This document shows positions 1 through 12,740 of a stretch of 64,000 bases of DNA, one piece after another; positions within the stretch are counted from its first letter, which is position 1, and every line of letters begins with the position of its first letter. The DNA is from Chelydra serpentina (Eukaryota > Chordata > Testudines > Chelydridae). The stretch is from contig JBAIAC010000004.1 in assembly GCA_037349315.1 (NCBI GenBank), forward strand, positions 25,671,001 through 25,735,000, read 5' to 3'. Under the pieces are notes generated by a model, which was given only the letters and a program-made list of their open reading frames with translations, was not told the DNA's origin and made no database searches. A program made the position numbers and the translations under genes.

Positions 1-2811
1 AGCACAAAATGTATCTTAAAGTGGGAATGAACAATATGGGATTGCTTTGTTATAAATCTGCATGACTAACATTTTCACGGTGATATGGCAGGAAGCTTAT
101 AGCATCTGCTTCATATGTACCAAAATTCAATTAAACCATCAGCCATGAATTACCGTGGAATAAATACCAGCAATGGAAATTTTGACCTAATTATTTTAAG
201 ATTTTTAAAACAGCAAAAGGTCACAATTCAGGTTGCTGGTGCTGGTAGTTTCATTTTGTGACAATTAAATAGTTTCGACACTTAGACCTTTTTTTAAAAA
301 AAAGTCTATTTTTCAACAATGGGGGGGAAAAAAACCTTCCCTCTATTTATTCCTCCTTGTTTTTTGGCAGGTTCCCCTGAGTAAAATTTGCTGATGTTCA
401 GAAAAATACAGGGCCAGATCCACAGCTGATGTAAATTATCATAGCTCCACTGAAGCGCCATTAACTGGACACTTACTCCTGGGGAGTAAGGAAGCAGCAG
501 CTCCAACCCACAGCTGACCCCGCCTTCAAATGCAGCAAATGCAATCGAGACTGCCACTCTCGTGTGGGGCTCCACAGCCACAACAGATGCTGCACAACCA
601 TCAACTAAACATTCCCCATGGGCGCATATCCATCGTCTCTCGAGACTAACGGACGCCAACAACAACTCCTGGGGAGGATCTGCCTCGCAGTCCCAGATGC
701 CGACTGCCATTTCTGAAGAGGAGATATTTATTTTCATGAAATGAATCAAATAGGACCTAAGCTTCCAGTGGCTAAGAAGCACAATTTATGTTTTTCTTCC
801 AAGTGTTTTCATCCTCCACATCTTCGCGTTCTGTATGACTGACAGGAACTTTGACTTATCTTAGATCCTTTCCTATTTTGCTGCTCTCTCTCTCTGAAAG
901 AGGTTAACCTTTGACTATGTTAAAGGCTGGTAGTCAGAATGACCATCCAAAGGGAATGTGTGTGCCAGACAGCTAATCTCCCTTCAGATCAGAAGAAAGT
1001 GTATTCCAATATTTATCGCCAGATAAAACTTGCTGATCGATAGACTGTTTTCACAGCACATAGCACATGTTGTGACAAGCATCACGGCTAATAACTAAGA
1101 GTTAGATCCTACAAATGGATGCGGGCAGGCCCCTGTAAACACACAGAGCCCCGCTGGAGTCATTCGGGCTCTGCACAGGGGCTAAAGTCCCCCCACACAC
1201 ACATAGATCCAGTTGCAGGATTGGGTCCTTACACCGCAGTACACAATCTTACAAAACTGTAATGCTCCACGGCTGTGAAAAATGCCTTTAAGTCACTCTG
1301 CCCAGTAGTAAGTGTTTGCAGGACTGGGAATGATTAGGAGATTAGTAGTATATTGGTTGTGTGTGTTAAAATATCTAATGAACAGAGGAAAAGAAGACAT
1401 AAAGTAATGGCTTATTTCTATCTGACCATGTTCTCCAGCTTGCCAGTGCTAACTGCCAAGATGGGTGCAAAAAGCCTTCCTTTGCTTCTGTGTGTCCCAT
1501 TTAAAGGCTACAGATAACAGTCCATATATTGCAGGGAATATGCATTCCTGGGGGTGCAAATCACTGCAAAAAGGGATGGTAATGCTAGGGTCTACCCTTC
1601 TTCTGCACCGGATCACATTACTGGCTAGCGGTGGATTGGGGAGCATACTGCACCATCCCTCACTGAGCTCCTCTTCTGGCAGATTGCTTCCGCTCCACCT
1701 CACAATGAGGCCTTGTGGCTGACAGCCACAATTTGGACCACACAGTTTCCATTCTTTATCCAGACTTTCATCCCACTAGAGAGCAAACACATTCTAAGGT
1801 TAGGGTTTGACCACAAGAGTGCCCCTTGTCTATGCAGGATACAGAGATTTCTCAGCGGCTGTCCCAAGACCATAGAACCAAGTGCCACCACCTTGTGCTC
1901 CAAGAGCAAGGCACACTTCTTCAGCCTGCCTTCTCTAATATAAACCTAGAGCGGCAGGTACATCTTGAAAAGAAAAGCCTACCAAAACACAACATGCCAT
2001 TGCATGCACAGTTCTCCCCCTGGGAAAAGGCTGGGAGACAGGATGAACCACAGGGGACGGATGGTCGTCATGTCACTTAAGGCACTCAGATACTGCAGTG
2101 ATGAGGCCAGAAGAACTTGAATAAAATAGAATAGAGCCAAATTCTGCCCTTAAATGTACACAGATCACTCTTATTGGCATGAATGGGAAGTGTGCCCATC
2201 TCCAAAGGCACTACTCCCTCATAACAGGAGACTGGTAAAGTATTGGCCATGTGCGTGTTTAAATATCTAATGTACAAAGAAAAAGAAGAAAACTGTGTTG
2301 AAGATTTGCTTCTACCTGCAATGCAGCAACCCGAGTGATCACCATTAGTTCACTAACAAATCTGAGTTAAAAGGCCAGTTGCCAGCTGGATCTTTGTGCT
2401 TTTCTAAACTAACTAAAAGTTGGAAAGTATCAGCAGTTTTATAGCTTATTTCTCAGCAATTTACTACAGAAATGTAGATTTTCTAAAGACTTCAGAAGAC
2501 ATGTATTTCACATCAGTGCACTACAATCTATGTGCTTCTTGCATTAGTTGCATTGATTGTTAATCCATTTGAGTTGGCAGCTAGCTTCAATCAGTTATAT
2601 TAGTTGACTTAACATTTCTAGGCTTTAGAAAGTTTCCTGTCTGCCACGTAAGTGAAACTTGAATCAGTATTGACCTTAAAAGCTCTTCTTTGGTTGTATC
2701 TTTTTTTTAATTGAAACCTACAAATTGTGCTGATTGCTACTCCATGTAACTACACATTCCTTTAACCTCTCTGTGGTGTGCTATGTCCCCCCCTGTTGCA
2801 TCTTGTCTGGA
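1..2811. other. Unassigned non-coding sequence
   Basis: I see no gene here. Reading frames are short (the longest about 158 codons), have no recognisable motif and overlap on both strands. Around 408-465 and 2125-2270 there are short stretches beginning 'gggccagatcc' or 'gccaaattctgcc'. These resemble ends of the degenerate palindromic repeats seen more clearly at 2812 and 3480, but are too decayed to bound. Confidence 0.5.
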
Positions 2812-2938
2812 GCTAAGCCTTAATCCTGCCAAAATTTATGCACATGAGTAATTTATGTATATCATCCCATTGAATCACCAGGATTACTCACACGTGTAAA
2901 GTTACTCACATGCATAAGTGTTTGCGGAATCAGGGCCT
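2812..2938. repeat. Degenerate palindromic repeat (MITE-like)
   Basis: The two halves are imperfect inverted copies. The left half reads cctgccaaaatttatgcaca and onward; the reverse complement of the right half begins cctgattccgcaaacactta and continues with the same tgcatgtgagtaa block. The centre holds 'cccattgaatca'. No target duplication is visible. It probably belongs to an old non-autonomous palindromic family with other fragments near 3480, 15003 and 60600. Confidence 0.55.
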
Positions 2939-3479
2939 TGATCTGTGACCTCTTCACAGCAAGGATGGTCTTTTAGTATATGGTTTGAACTAATACAATG
3001 GGGCCCCAATTGAGATCTCTGGGCCACTGCTGTACCACAAATAAAAATAAGGGTGATTATCTGAATCCTTATAAAGCCTAGATTTATAATTCTTCAGGTT
3101 CATTGGAATGCAGATACCAGTGATATCTTGTAAGAGCCTACCCCAACCTTCGTACTTTACTGACTTTATCTTCTACTGCAATTTTCATCGTAAGCCATTT
3201 AATTAAGTAGTTGCTTGCTAGGTAATTTCTCCACTAATGGTAAAAAATTGTGCCTCGTTCTGTGAAGAGCACTTCATTAATAAGATGACAAGACCAGGCA
3301 GGAGCATTGCCACATTTCCGTTTCAAGTAGGTCTTTTGAGACTGCATATTCACCCCAATGATAATCCAGTATTATGTGTTTAATTATGTTTATTGTAGTT
3401 CCCAATGAATGTTCTCAGGGAAGTAACAGAGAAAAATAGTTGGCATATTGATATGCAAAGCTATACAAAAGCCTTCATA

Positions 3480-3603
3480 TTTCTTGTTTGCTATTAACCT
3501 GATTCAACATTTAATTACATTCGTGTAAATCAGGACTAACTACACTGGCATCAATGAGGTTATGCTGTGATAACACTATCATAAGAGAAGAATCAGGACC
3601 TAT
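3480..3603. repeat. Degenerate palindromic repeat
   Basis: It starts 'cctgattcaac' and ends 'gaagaatcagg', so the outer ends are inverted. The interior 'tgtaaatcagg' and 'catcaatgagg' blocks follow the same layout as other palindromic relics in the window. It is strongly decayed and no target duplication was found. Flanking bases 2939-3479 and 3604-4357 hold nothing else that I can name, apart from a similar weak fragment near 3745-3870. Confidence 0.4.
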
Positions 3604-4357
3604 CTATGGACCACATTAGCTCCATATCCCAAACCTGCCAGGCACTGAGTGCCCTCAAATCCCACTGTTTTAGCACCTTTTGGAAGCCCTCAGTACCTTG
3701 CCAGATCAGGTCCTAAAGTCCTGCCTCTGCTTCTGTTGTAGCCCAGGGGCTTGATTCTCATTTTCACTTGAAACCTCTTTGTATTTTGTTTTGGCCATTA
3801 AGTTACACTGCCACCCACTTTTTACACTGCCAGAACAGTGTAACACAGCCTTAGTGTAACTGATACTCGGTCCAAAAAGAACAGTCCTTCAGTTAAGATA
3901 ATTGGAATGATAAGACATTGCAGGATGGTTTCTACTCTCATTTAAACGTACATTGCTCTCACTGCATTGTAGAGGTATAAAGTAGGGTGAATTTGGCCCT
4001 TCAGGCTTTTTAAGTATTATTTCTTTGCCAATGTTGTTAATTTAGGAAAAGTTAGGCTGTGAAAAGTTAGGTTGCTATGAAACCAAAGGAATCGCTCCTT
4101 GAGTCAGCTATTTCTTCTACACTGAGTATTTGTCAAGTCTTTACTATCCATCCCTTTAGCGGCTATGTATTTAAGCAGTGCCATTCCACCATGATGAGAT
4201 TTTAACTAGGGCTAGCTGCTGAACAATTCCATTTCCCAAAAAAATTTTCTGCCTGATTTGGAGCAGGTACTAGAGCCTAGGTTTCCTATATAACAAGGCG
4301 AATTTCCTAGCTACCACATTATTGGCCATCCTGGGATGCTTTCAATTATACATTCAC

Positions 4358-4432
4358 ATGCAGATACATATATATGTATATATATTTGTTAATACATACA
4401 CATGCATACACATATGTATGTATGTTCATTCC
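4358..4432. repeat. TA/CA-rich microsatellite
   Basis: Short alternating purine-pyrimidine tract built from imperfect 'atatgtat' and 'acacatgcat' units. The small frames read through it on both strands are low-complexity artefacts. Confidence 0.7.
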
Positions 4433-5066
4433 ACCCTGGACCTGAGACACCTTCCCAAAGGAAATGATGTTAAAACTTTCCGCAGGTTTCCCCAAAATAT
4501 TTTTGTTTAGACAAAACTGCATTTTCTGACAGAAAAAATGTTCCATTAATTTTTTACCAGCTATAACACTGCTCTACAGCCAAAATGCTTCTGAAATAAA
4601 TGTAGTCAAACTTTACTAATTCTGGGTCACTGAGAATAAAAATGATGCTTAAAATTGTTGATTGGCTCTAGTTTTCAAGACATGCTATTGGGTCAGTATA
4701 TACGACCCTTGACTTGGGAATGGCGGAGGATAAGTGAGTTATAAAGGGAAGGGATCTCAATTTAAACCAGAAATGACTAAAATACATCTTTGGCTGGATC
4801 TATGAATAAATCTATGGCTGGGTTTGGACAGTACTTGCTTTTTAGGCAAAACAATGAATGATGCAATCTGAAGCTGGTATTGCGTCATACATGATATGAA
4901 TTGCATCATGTTATTCCTAGAAGTCATGGATGATGCAATCATAACGAATCTTACATCACTCTGCTGAACAAATTGCCCTATATCAGCTCTAGAAATCATA
5001 CAGTGTCATGCTCTCTTATTTGTCAGTGTTTGATTTTGCAAAGAGACACAGCCAAAGTGAACAGAG

Positions 5067-6757
5067 ATGCCTCGTACTTGTGTGAACAGTGCAGATAACT
5101 TCTGCTATGTTTGTGGTGAAGTGACTTTTGCATCACAAAAGCGCAGTATAACCACTATGGTTAAGAAAGCCTATCACCTTTATTTTGGCTGCAAAATTGG
5201 AGATCAGGACAAGAGGTGGGCCCCACACATATGCTGCAACACTTGTGCAACAAATCTTCGCCAGTGGTTGAACAGGAAAAGGAAATCTGTGCCTTTTGCA
5301 GTGCCAATGATTTGGAGAGAGCCAACAGATCATACCAGCAGTTGTTACTCCCGCATGGTGCCTCCAGTTGGGAAAGGTGTGTCAAAGAAGAAAAAGTGGA
5401 CTGTGCATTATCCAAACATTCCATCAGCTATAAGCCCAGTACCCCACGGAGAAGGACTGCCGGTTCCTGATGCACCAGAATCATTCTCACTTGAGTCAGA
5501 TGAGGAAGAGGAAGAGGATGAAACTTCTGGTCCTGAACCATCAATGTCACAGGACCCACATTTTCTCCCATCCTCCTCCTCTGAACCACACCTCATAACA
5601 CAAGGTGAACTGAATGACCTTGTCAGGGATTTGGAACTATCCAAGAGTAAGGCAGAGCTTTTGGGCTCCAGACTACAGCAGCGGAATCTCCTGGCAGGTG
5701 ATGTTAGGGTTTCCATGTTCCGTGACCATCAAAAGGATCTTGTCCCATTCTTCTTCATGGAAGGTGATCTTGTAGCCTGCAACAACATCGATGGTGTGAT
5801 GGCAGCCCTCAACATCAGTCACAATCCAGATGAGTGGAGACTGTTCATTGATTCATCGAAGACGAGTCTTAAAGCTGTTTTACTGCATAATGGCAATGTT
5901 TTGCCATCAATTCCAGTTGGTCATGCAGTCCGTATGAAGGAAACCTATGACAACATGAAACAACTTTTGAGGTGCATAAACTATGACCAACATCAGTGGC
6001 AGCTTTGTGGCGATCTGAAAGTTGTTGCTCTCTTGCTTGGTCTGCAGACTGGATACACAAAATACTGCTGTTTTCTCTGCGAATGGGATAGTCGTGCAAG
6101 AGATTCCCACTACATCAAGAAAGATTGGCCACTCCGACAGTCATTGGAGCCTGGGAGGAAAAGTGTTCAGCATCCACCACTTGTTGAATCAAGGAAGATT
6201 TTGTTACCACCCTTACACATCAAGCTGGGTCTGATGAAGAACTTTGTCAAGGCCATTGACAAAACACAAGCAGCTTTCAAGTACCTCCATGGAACATTTC
6301 CAAGGTTAAGTGAAGCTAAGATAAAGGAAGGTGTCTTTGTTGGTCCTCAGATTCGTGAACTTCTTCAAGATGATGCATTTGACCATGCACTGCGTGGCAA
6401 GGAAAAAAGGCATGGAAAGCCTTCCAGTTAGTGGCAATAAATTTTCTCGGAAACAACAAGGCAGACAACTACAGGTTGTTGGTGGAAAACCTCAAGGCAT
6501 ACAAAAGCCTTGGTTGCAACATGTCACTAAAGATACATTTTTTGCACTCTCATCAGGATTTTTTTCCACCGAACTGCGGAGCAGTGAGCGACGAGCATGG
6601 CGAGTGATTTCACCAGGACATTGCAACAATGGAGAAACGCTATCAGGGCAAATGGAGCCCATCAATGCTTGCAGACTATTGCTGGACAGTGACAAGAGAT
6701 GCTCCATTTAATGAATACAAGAGACAAGCCAAGAAGCGCCGAGTAGACACTGAATAG
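5067..6757 (+). pseudogene. Transposase-like gene of an unassigned DNA transposon, one frameshift and one stop
   Basis: The first 454 codons are open from ATG 5067. Residues about 10-70 hold paired cysteines (CYVCG, then CCNTC), suggesting a zinc-binding domain. Residues about 140-160 are a run of Glu/Asp. The C-terminal half resembles an RNase H-fold transposase: WRLFIDSS, a CGDLK motif, a CFLCEWDS pair and LHIKLGLMKNF. A 1-base loss near 6403-6409 then moves coding to another frame, open to TGA 6605-6607 in a GAG-TGA-TTT context that looks like a decayed CGA codon. The same frame resumes and ends at TAG 6755, so the complete protein was about 563 residues. The family is not assigned; I recall near-identical copies as common in turtle genomes, but this cannot be verified here. 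Terminal repeats were not found. Confidence 0.75.
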
Positions 6758-6799
6758 GACTAAACTATGTACATAATAGTTTTTTGCCTTTTGTTTCAT

Positions 6800-6805
6800 A
6801 ATAAA
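6800..6805 (+). other. AATAAA polyadenylation signal
   Basis: An exact AATAAA lies 43 bases after the TAG of the transposase-like gene on the same strand, a normal spacing for a 3' end. This supports 6757 as the ancestral end of the coding region. Confidence 0.5.
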
Positions 6806-7286
6806 TTTTATTTATATAACCCCTTTGCTGATTTTTAAAGTGTTACATAAACTGGACAGGTGAAATAGTATCATGTAAAGCAACCATAAACACATGAAAA
6901 GACCTAGCTTTACAATTTATTATTAAAACTCTACTATCTACACAATATACATAGACATAAAATGTAAAAACTTAAATATCTTAGAAACAGTAGCCAGTTG
7001 TTTTAATTGTCATATTTGAATTCAGCACATCAAAATACATACTAAATAGCACATTTTATCTCTGAAGCAGACGACTTCTCAAAAATTGTAGACCAGTGTA
7101 ACTGTAACAGACAACATGATCTATTGTAGCAGTAAGTTTGATTAGTTTCCATTGTTCACACCATATGAACACCTGTGAAGCAATTTAATTTGCCCACTAC
7201 TGCTGAAGTATATTTAGCTATTTCGCCTTCCGATACCTCCACATTGTGGAAATCCCACTCCATGTGGTAAATCTACCTAGAGTTAG

Positions 7287-7655
7287 GCTTGGCAGAATTC
7301 AATTTTTTAACAATTTTGATGGATAATATGGCTGTTTGTTTTAAGCGTTTTTAAATTGTTATCTATTAAAATGTTCACAGTTGCAGGAAATTATGGGGTG
7401 GTCAGACAATAATTATATCATTCCAGTAGCTTTATAACAGGTTAAAACACAAATTATCCACGTCACATGTCAAATATACAAAGTAAATATACTTAAATCA
7501 AACTCTAAAAAGTTCTCAAGCAGCACTTTTTCTTACTTTGCCTCTCTGTAAATGTTGATTTCTATGGATGGAAATATTTTGCATCAGTTTGTGTGTGTAC
7601 AGCGAAATTGACATTTACTCACAGTTACTGATAAAAATCGAACCCTTGCAAACCT
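7287..7655 (+). repeat. Unclassified dispersed repeat, copy 1
   Basis: It begins 'aggcttggcagaattcaatt' and ends near 'ataaaaatcgaacccttgca'. A second copy with the same order of blocks lies at 50817-51226 and resumes at 54402-54485, where an RTE element splits it. Shared blocks include 'gttcacag', 'cacatgtcaaa', 'atccttaaatcaa' (atacttaaatcaa here) and 'cttacttggcctatctgtaaat' in slightly changed form. I see no long reading frame or terminal inverted repeat. It may be a SINE or MITE of unknown class. Confidence 0.6.
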
Positions 7656-8949
7656 ATCTACTGGTGCCAACTTGATGAGGACAGCATACAGAGATTAGAC
7701 AGATAACAAAGCATTCTTTGCCAGGCCAGCAAAACATTTTTTCTCCCACTCCCAGCCCCTACAAAAATTTTTTTTTAATGACAGACTCCTGACTCTCCCT
7801 CCTCCTGAAAAAATTAAACAACTTTTGTCCAGGGTTCTGACCTCTAGATATGCCCATCGCTGTCTTTATAAATATATGGTAAAAAAAACCCACGTGTTGG
7901 CGTAAGCTAGAAATGTCCCTGTTGTCATGGCCAGTCTCATACTGGCCACCTGAATGAGCAGGCAACCAGCTGAACTTGTGAAATTGACAGCAGGCTGGAC
8001 AAGCACCTGTGCTCCTCAAGAACCACCCATAAAACAATGTTGAACTCTGCTCCCTCTGAAACCTCCAAAGAAGCAACCCCTTTGAGTCTGCCCTCACTCA
8101 TCTATACACACACAGAATTGGGTCCATGAGGAATCTGAAGGTGAGAGCCTGGCCCCTGCTTTGCTTTCTTCCCCCCTGCCAAATAGGAAGTCTTGTTCTT
8201 TGTCCTGCCTACAAGGAGACAGCAGAACTGTCTAACTACTGCTATGGAAGGAACTGAACTGCCTGCCAGGAGAGGAATCCACAAACACTGGACACACACA
8301 CACACACACAAAAGCCCCAAAAGAGAGAACCTATTTGTTTTAACCATTTGGGGCGGGGGTTGGAGGGTACAATTTATTTTACAAGTTAGCATCCCCTTGG
8401 ACAAGATGTGTCTGACCCCTGCTCAGGTCGTCAAATTGTGTGCTAGGAAATAACATGAAAGGACTCCATGCTTGTTAAATTAACCTGGCTCTTTATTAAG
8501 AGAACTATTTAGCGATACTACAACTGCAGCTAGCATTTCAGCCATGTGCACACAGACTGACTTCTCGGTGCCTCCTCCAAACGCTTCCCTCCTGTGCTCC
8601 TCCCTCCAGTTCCATGCAGGATGCTACAAAGGGCAGAAGTAGTTTCCTTCCCCTATTTCATGAAGAGGCTGGTCATAATGGACATTCTTTGCCCTAAGGA
8701 ATTACAATGGCTACACTGCACTAATGCTGCTGCTGGTACTAACCTCTCCAAAGAGGATTGGGCACTACACCCTTTACTTGAATGACCTCAGAAGCTGTGC
8801 TCCCCCTGCAATGCCTGCATCTCCAAGAAGCACTGGGTCTGCTTCCCAATGGCTGCCACAGCTCCTACTGAGCAATGTGCTTCTGCACCATCCCCTCACA
8901 GAGGGCTGTGGCCTAAAGGCATTATTAATTAATTATTAATTATTATTAT
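7656..8949. other. Unassigned sequence with a short CA repeat
   Basis: Nothing coding is recognised. A perfect (CA)n run sits at 8291-8311. An 'attattaatta' low-complexity tract begins near 8925 and leads into the next repeat. Confidence 0.5.
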
Positions 8950-9140
8950 TAATAATTATTTGTGCTGAGGTAGTATGTAGGAGCCCCAAGAATAGACCAG
9001 GATCCTATTGTGCTAGGTGCTGCACAAACACAGAGCAATTAGACCCTTCCCCCAAAGAGTTTACAATCTAAGTACAAGACAAGCAACAAGGGATACAGAC
9101 AGACAGGGGAGCACAAGGAAGCAGAGAGTCATCATTTCCT
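8950..9140 (+). repeat. SINE-like relic (gtag-gagcccc family)
   Basis: The block order 'gaggtagtatgtaggagcccc', 'ccaggatcctattgtgctagg', 'tgcacaaacacagag', 'aaagagtttacaatctaagt' recurs in decayed form at 15056-15195, 16368-16556 and 58185-58285. The repetition shows a dispersed family. Its tail at the 16.4-kb copy continues into a MIR/L2-like 3' region, so a CORE-SINE or L2 relation is possible. Confidence 0.55.
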
Positions 9141-9438
9141 TCCACGTCTACCTAACAGGCTGTAGTTTAACACTTAAATGATTAAATAGGCTGGATGAAA
9201 CATTCATTCTAAAGCTTTTGCCTTTTCACACATTTCTTGTTTAATCTCTGCTTTTCTTCTAATGAGCTCTCTCCACACACACTAATGGCTCACAGCTAGT
9301 ACGGCTCTTCAAGCAAAATGATTAGGAAGAGGCTGTGTTTTCGCACAATAGATGGTAATGTTATTCTCGTTTCGTCTAGACGCGGTTATGACGATATACC
9401 GGGAAGGCAGGAAGACACCATCATTCAGGCACATCCGA

Positions 9439-10556
9439 CTAGAACTGGTTGGGAAAAAAAAAAATCTGTTTTAGAAAATATATTTTCATGAAAATTCTGT
9501 AATATTGCTTCCACTTCAACACATATGCTTGCACACTGATGAAATGTAATTTTTTCGTAACATTTCAGGACTAAACATTTTTTTCAAAATTGATGACCGT
9601 GAACCACCTTTCATGTAAAATTATACGGCTGATTCATGAGAAGGGCTCAGAAGTGAGAAAAACTGGGCCCGTCCACATGGTCAGCAGAAGTGAGCCACAG
9701 AGCTGGGATTCTGGGTTCAGCCTCACCTGGAGCAAAAGTAGGTAAATGTTATTGCTCTGATGACAAGAAAGCTTCCATCACTGTCATGGCATGGGGAGAA
9801 AGAAAGAAAGCCCTCTTGTATTATTTTATTTTATATATACACACAGGTAAATGTAGAGAACAATAATAAACTGTGCATGTATCACTGCCCTCTACTGGAT
9901 GAAATCAGAACTAGTCAGGTGTATTATAGAGCCCTCACTGCTGACAGCTGAGAGTCTCCTTCAACTTAGGCTGGGGTTGCCTGTGCTTTTGGAGCAAGGG
10001 GATTTGAGCTCTCCCCTATTGTTGCTGTGAAGAGTTAGATGGTCATGGTGGGTAGCATAGTGACAACTACATTTACCGGGGGACACATGTTTGTAACTAT
10101 ATACAGGAGACAGTTTTTATACACACACACACTAGATTGCATGAGACACTGTTCTCCCAGCCTAGGAAAATGTAAGATTTAAAAAAAAATTCACATCCCA
10201 AATTGGGACAAAAAGTCAAAACTTTTTCAAACAGACCATCTGAATAATAGCTCAGCTGAGGTCAGTCAAAGTGTTTAATTCTTATAATTTTTGAAACATT
10301 TTGATTTCCCTCCCCCCATTTTTACTTATAATTAGCTTAAATTTCTAAAAAAAAAAAAAGTCATTTGAAAGTCAGAAAATTGAGTTTTTCATTTAAAAAA
10401 TATCAAAATGCAACATTTTGACAACCTCTAAACTGTTTTCCATTTTTTTAAAACAAGAAATTATTCAACACTGATCCTTTCCCATTAATAGTTTTCACAA
10501 ATTGCCACTTTCCATTGAAAAAACATTTTGTCAAAAAATTCCCAACCAGCTCTAAT
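9439..10556. repeat. Candidate element with inverted ends, T/A-rich
   Basis: Bases 9441-9455 (agaactggttgggaa) and the reverse complement of 10539-10553 match at 14 of 15 positions. Both inner flanks are rich in 'gaaaatttt'/'aaaattttc' blocks, as in AT-rich MITEs. No target duplication is visible at either edge, and 9600-10140 looks ordinary. It may therefore be two separate fragments of one family rather than one 1.1-kb element. Confidence 0.35.
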
Positions 10557-11511
10557 CCACAAACCCAACCCTCTCCCCTCCCCAGCCCCCCCCCACATAC
10601 ATACCATTCTAAATAACAGTACAATGTACTTTTAGTTTCCCCTCAATCTGCATATGGTACAACCACTAGGATCAGTTGAAAGCTATTTTACTAGTATATA
10701 ACCTACTGCATCTATATCACAATCAAGTTTAATTTTGGACAGAAAATAGTTACAATTAACTTCTCTTCATATATTTCACATCCCGTAGGTGTGCTCCTTC
10801 TTGGCATTTGCACGGCTCCTACTGTAGCTCAGAAGGGCATTTGGCTATTGTTTGGCTGGATGCATCTTCAGCCTCGCCAATTAATTGATGAAGAGAATTA
10901 GGAGACAACTGTATCAGCTGTGTTTGAACTGCCTTGAATAGAAGGTTGCTGAAGTAATGACTAACAGAGTCAAAGTCATGGGGCAGGGGATGTCAAATTG
11001 AAAAGTTCTGTATCAAGTCTACAAACTAAATTCACTCTTGAACATGGTTTTAGCACTTGTGGTGACATAGATGAATGATGCTGATTAAAAAGGAGTGAAG
11101 AAGGGATTATCACCTTATCATGGATCCTGCTGGTGTCATTAGCAGTACCATTCAAATAAAACATGTTGAATTTTTCAGTGGCTTCATAGCTTTACTGTGA
11201 AGTTGCAGGTGTCACTGTGTACTGGTAGTTGAGTGCAAGATAAGGCAAAAAGTGGAGATAAAGTAGGATATAGCAAAAACAACAGCACACAAAGAATGAG
11301 AAGATATGATAGTTCCGTGGTTAAAAATAGTGTCTTCCTGGGGCTTCTTTGTGGCTGCAATATTTGTATTGGTGCTACCAGCTATAGTGAGATATCACTT
11401 AAAATGAGCAGAGATGCTTACAGTCACTCTGAAGGAGCCAGTAGTTAATGATTGAAAATGTAAAGCACTATTAGTATTAAATATTATTACAGTTATAATA
11501 AAGGGGCTCAC
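10557..11511. other. Unassigned non-coding sequence
   Basis: No gene or repeat recognised. Frames are all under about 75 codons and lack motifs. A C-rich stretch lies at 10561-10605. Confidence 0.5.
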
Positions 11512-11765
11512 AGGAGAGGCAGTGTGATCCAGTGGATGCCACACTGGACTGGGATTCAGGAGACCTTGATCTCTGCCACTGACTTTCTGTGTGACCTTGG
11601 GTAAGTCACTTCACCTCTCTGTGCCTCTCACCCTTTGTCTGTTTTGTCTCTTTAGATTGTAAACTGTTTGTGACAGGCCTGTCTCCCCTTGTGTGTTTGT
11701 AAAGCTCGTAACACAATGAGGCCCCAATGTTGGTTGGATCCTAATGTCATATAAATAATTAATCA
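11512..11765 (+). repeat. MIR-type SINE
   Basis: The classic MIR order is present: 'gcagtgtgatccagtgg', 'actgggattcaggagacc', 'ctgccactgac', 'tgtgaccttgggtaagtcac', 'ttcacctctctgtgcctc', then the 3' region. It is decayed, as expected of an ancient family, and the polymerase III boxes are not intact. Confidence 0.75.
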
Positions 11766-12735
11766 TGAATATTCATAAAAAGATGCACAGTGTGACTGCA
11801 TGAAATCAGAACAGGCATAAACAAGCCAACGTATAATGCAGACATTTCACTTACAGTTGCATCCCCATTAAAGCAAGTGTGCTGACATAAGCTCTGTTCC
11901 CATTGTGGTAAGCTTGATTTTAAGTGTGTGTATTACACTTCTGAGCTTTCTCAGTAAGCTATTAGTTTTTCATACCATTACTTTTAGCTGTACAATCATA
12001 CACTGATAGCTTTAGACATTCAAACTGTTTAAATGGGTTCCTTAATATGCAGTATTTTACGTGATTAACCTTCATTTACCAACAAAAAATCTGATGTGTT
12101 GGTGACAAGAGTTGAATGTCACATAGCGGGAGATAAATTGCACTAATAAATTACAACAGATAAAATAGCTACATAACTGTGCAATTCCTTAAAGTAAGAA
12201 TTAGTAACCTTTTCTCTGCATCTCATAAAAGCATAATTAAAATGTTAGGCATGATTCCTATTCCTATCTGAGGCTGTGCTATAGAAATGGCAAAAGGGCT
12301 CTGTCCAATAATGAATTACTTGCAACAGGATTTTGTTCTGAGAATTTTATTTGCAATGTGTAAACTGATGCAGTCTGTTTACGCAAACTTGCCTCACTGC
12401 AGAATCCAGATAAGGAGAAAAAAAATATACATGGAAGGGCTTAGTAACACCAAAGCACACCGTGAAATCATGTCCACACGCCACACTCCTTCCTGGCGTG
12501 TTACTGAATAGCCTTTTTCTGGCTGTGTTTTCTGGCTGTTTATAAGCTCCACATGGCAGCTTCTATGTGTTTTACATCATGAAAGGCACCATTGGTATGG
12601 ATATAAAGCTCATCCTTATTGGTTTTTTCAGGGATCTGTTGTTTTGTCAGAGGAAGAGGACCTGGCAAGTGTTTATTGTAATTTATTTTTAACCACACTG
12701 GACACAAATTGAGATCTCAGAGGTTCACCTTAGCC
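11766..12735. other. Unassigned AT-rich sequence
   Basis: No coding signal. A 74-codon frame at 12287-12511 shows no domain and is probably chance. Confidence 0.5.
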
Positions 12736-12740
12736 GTCAT

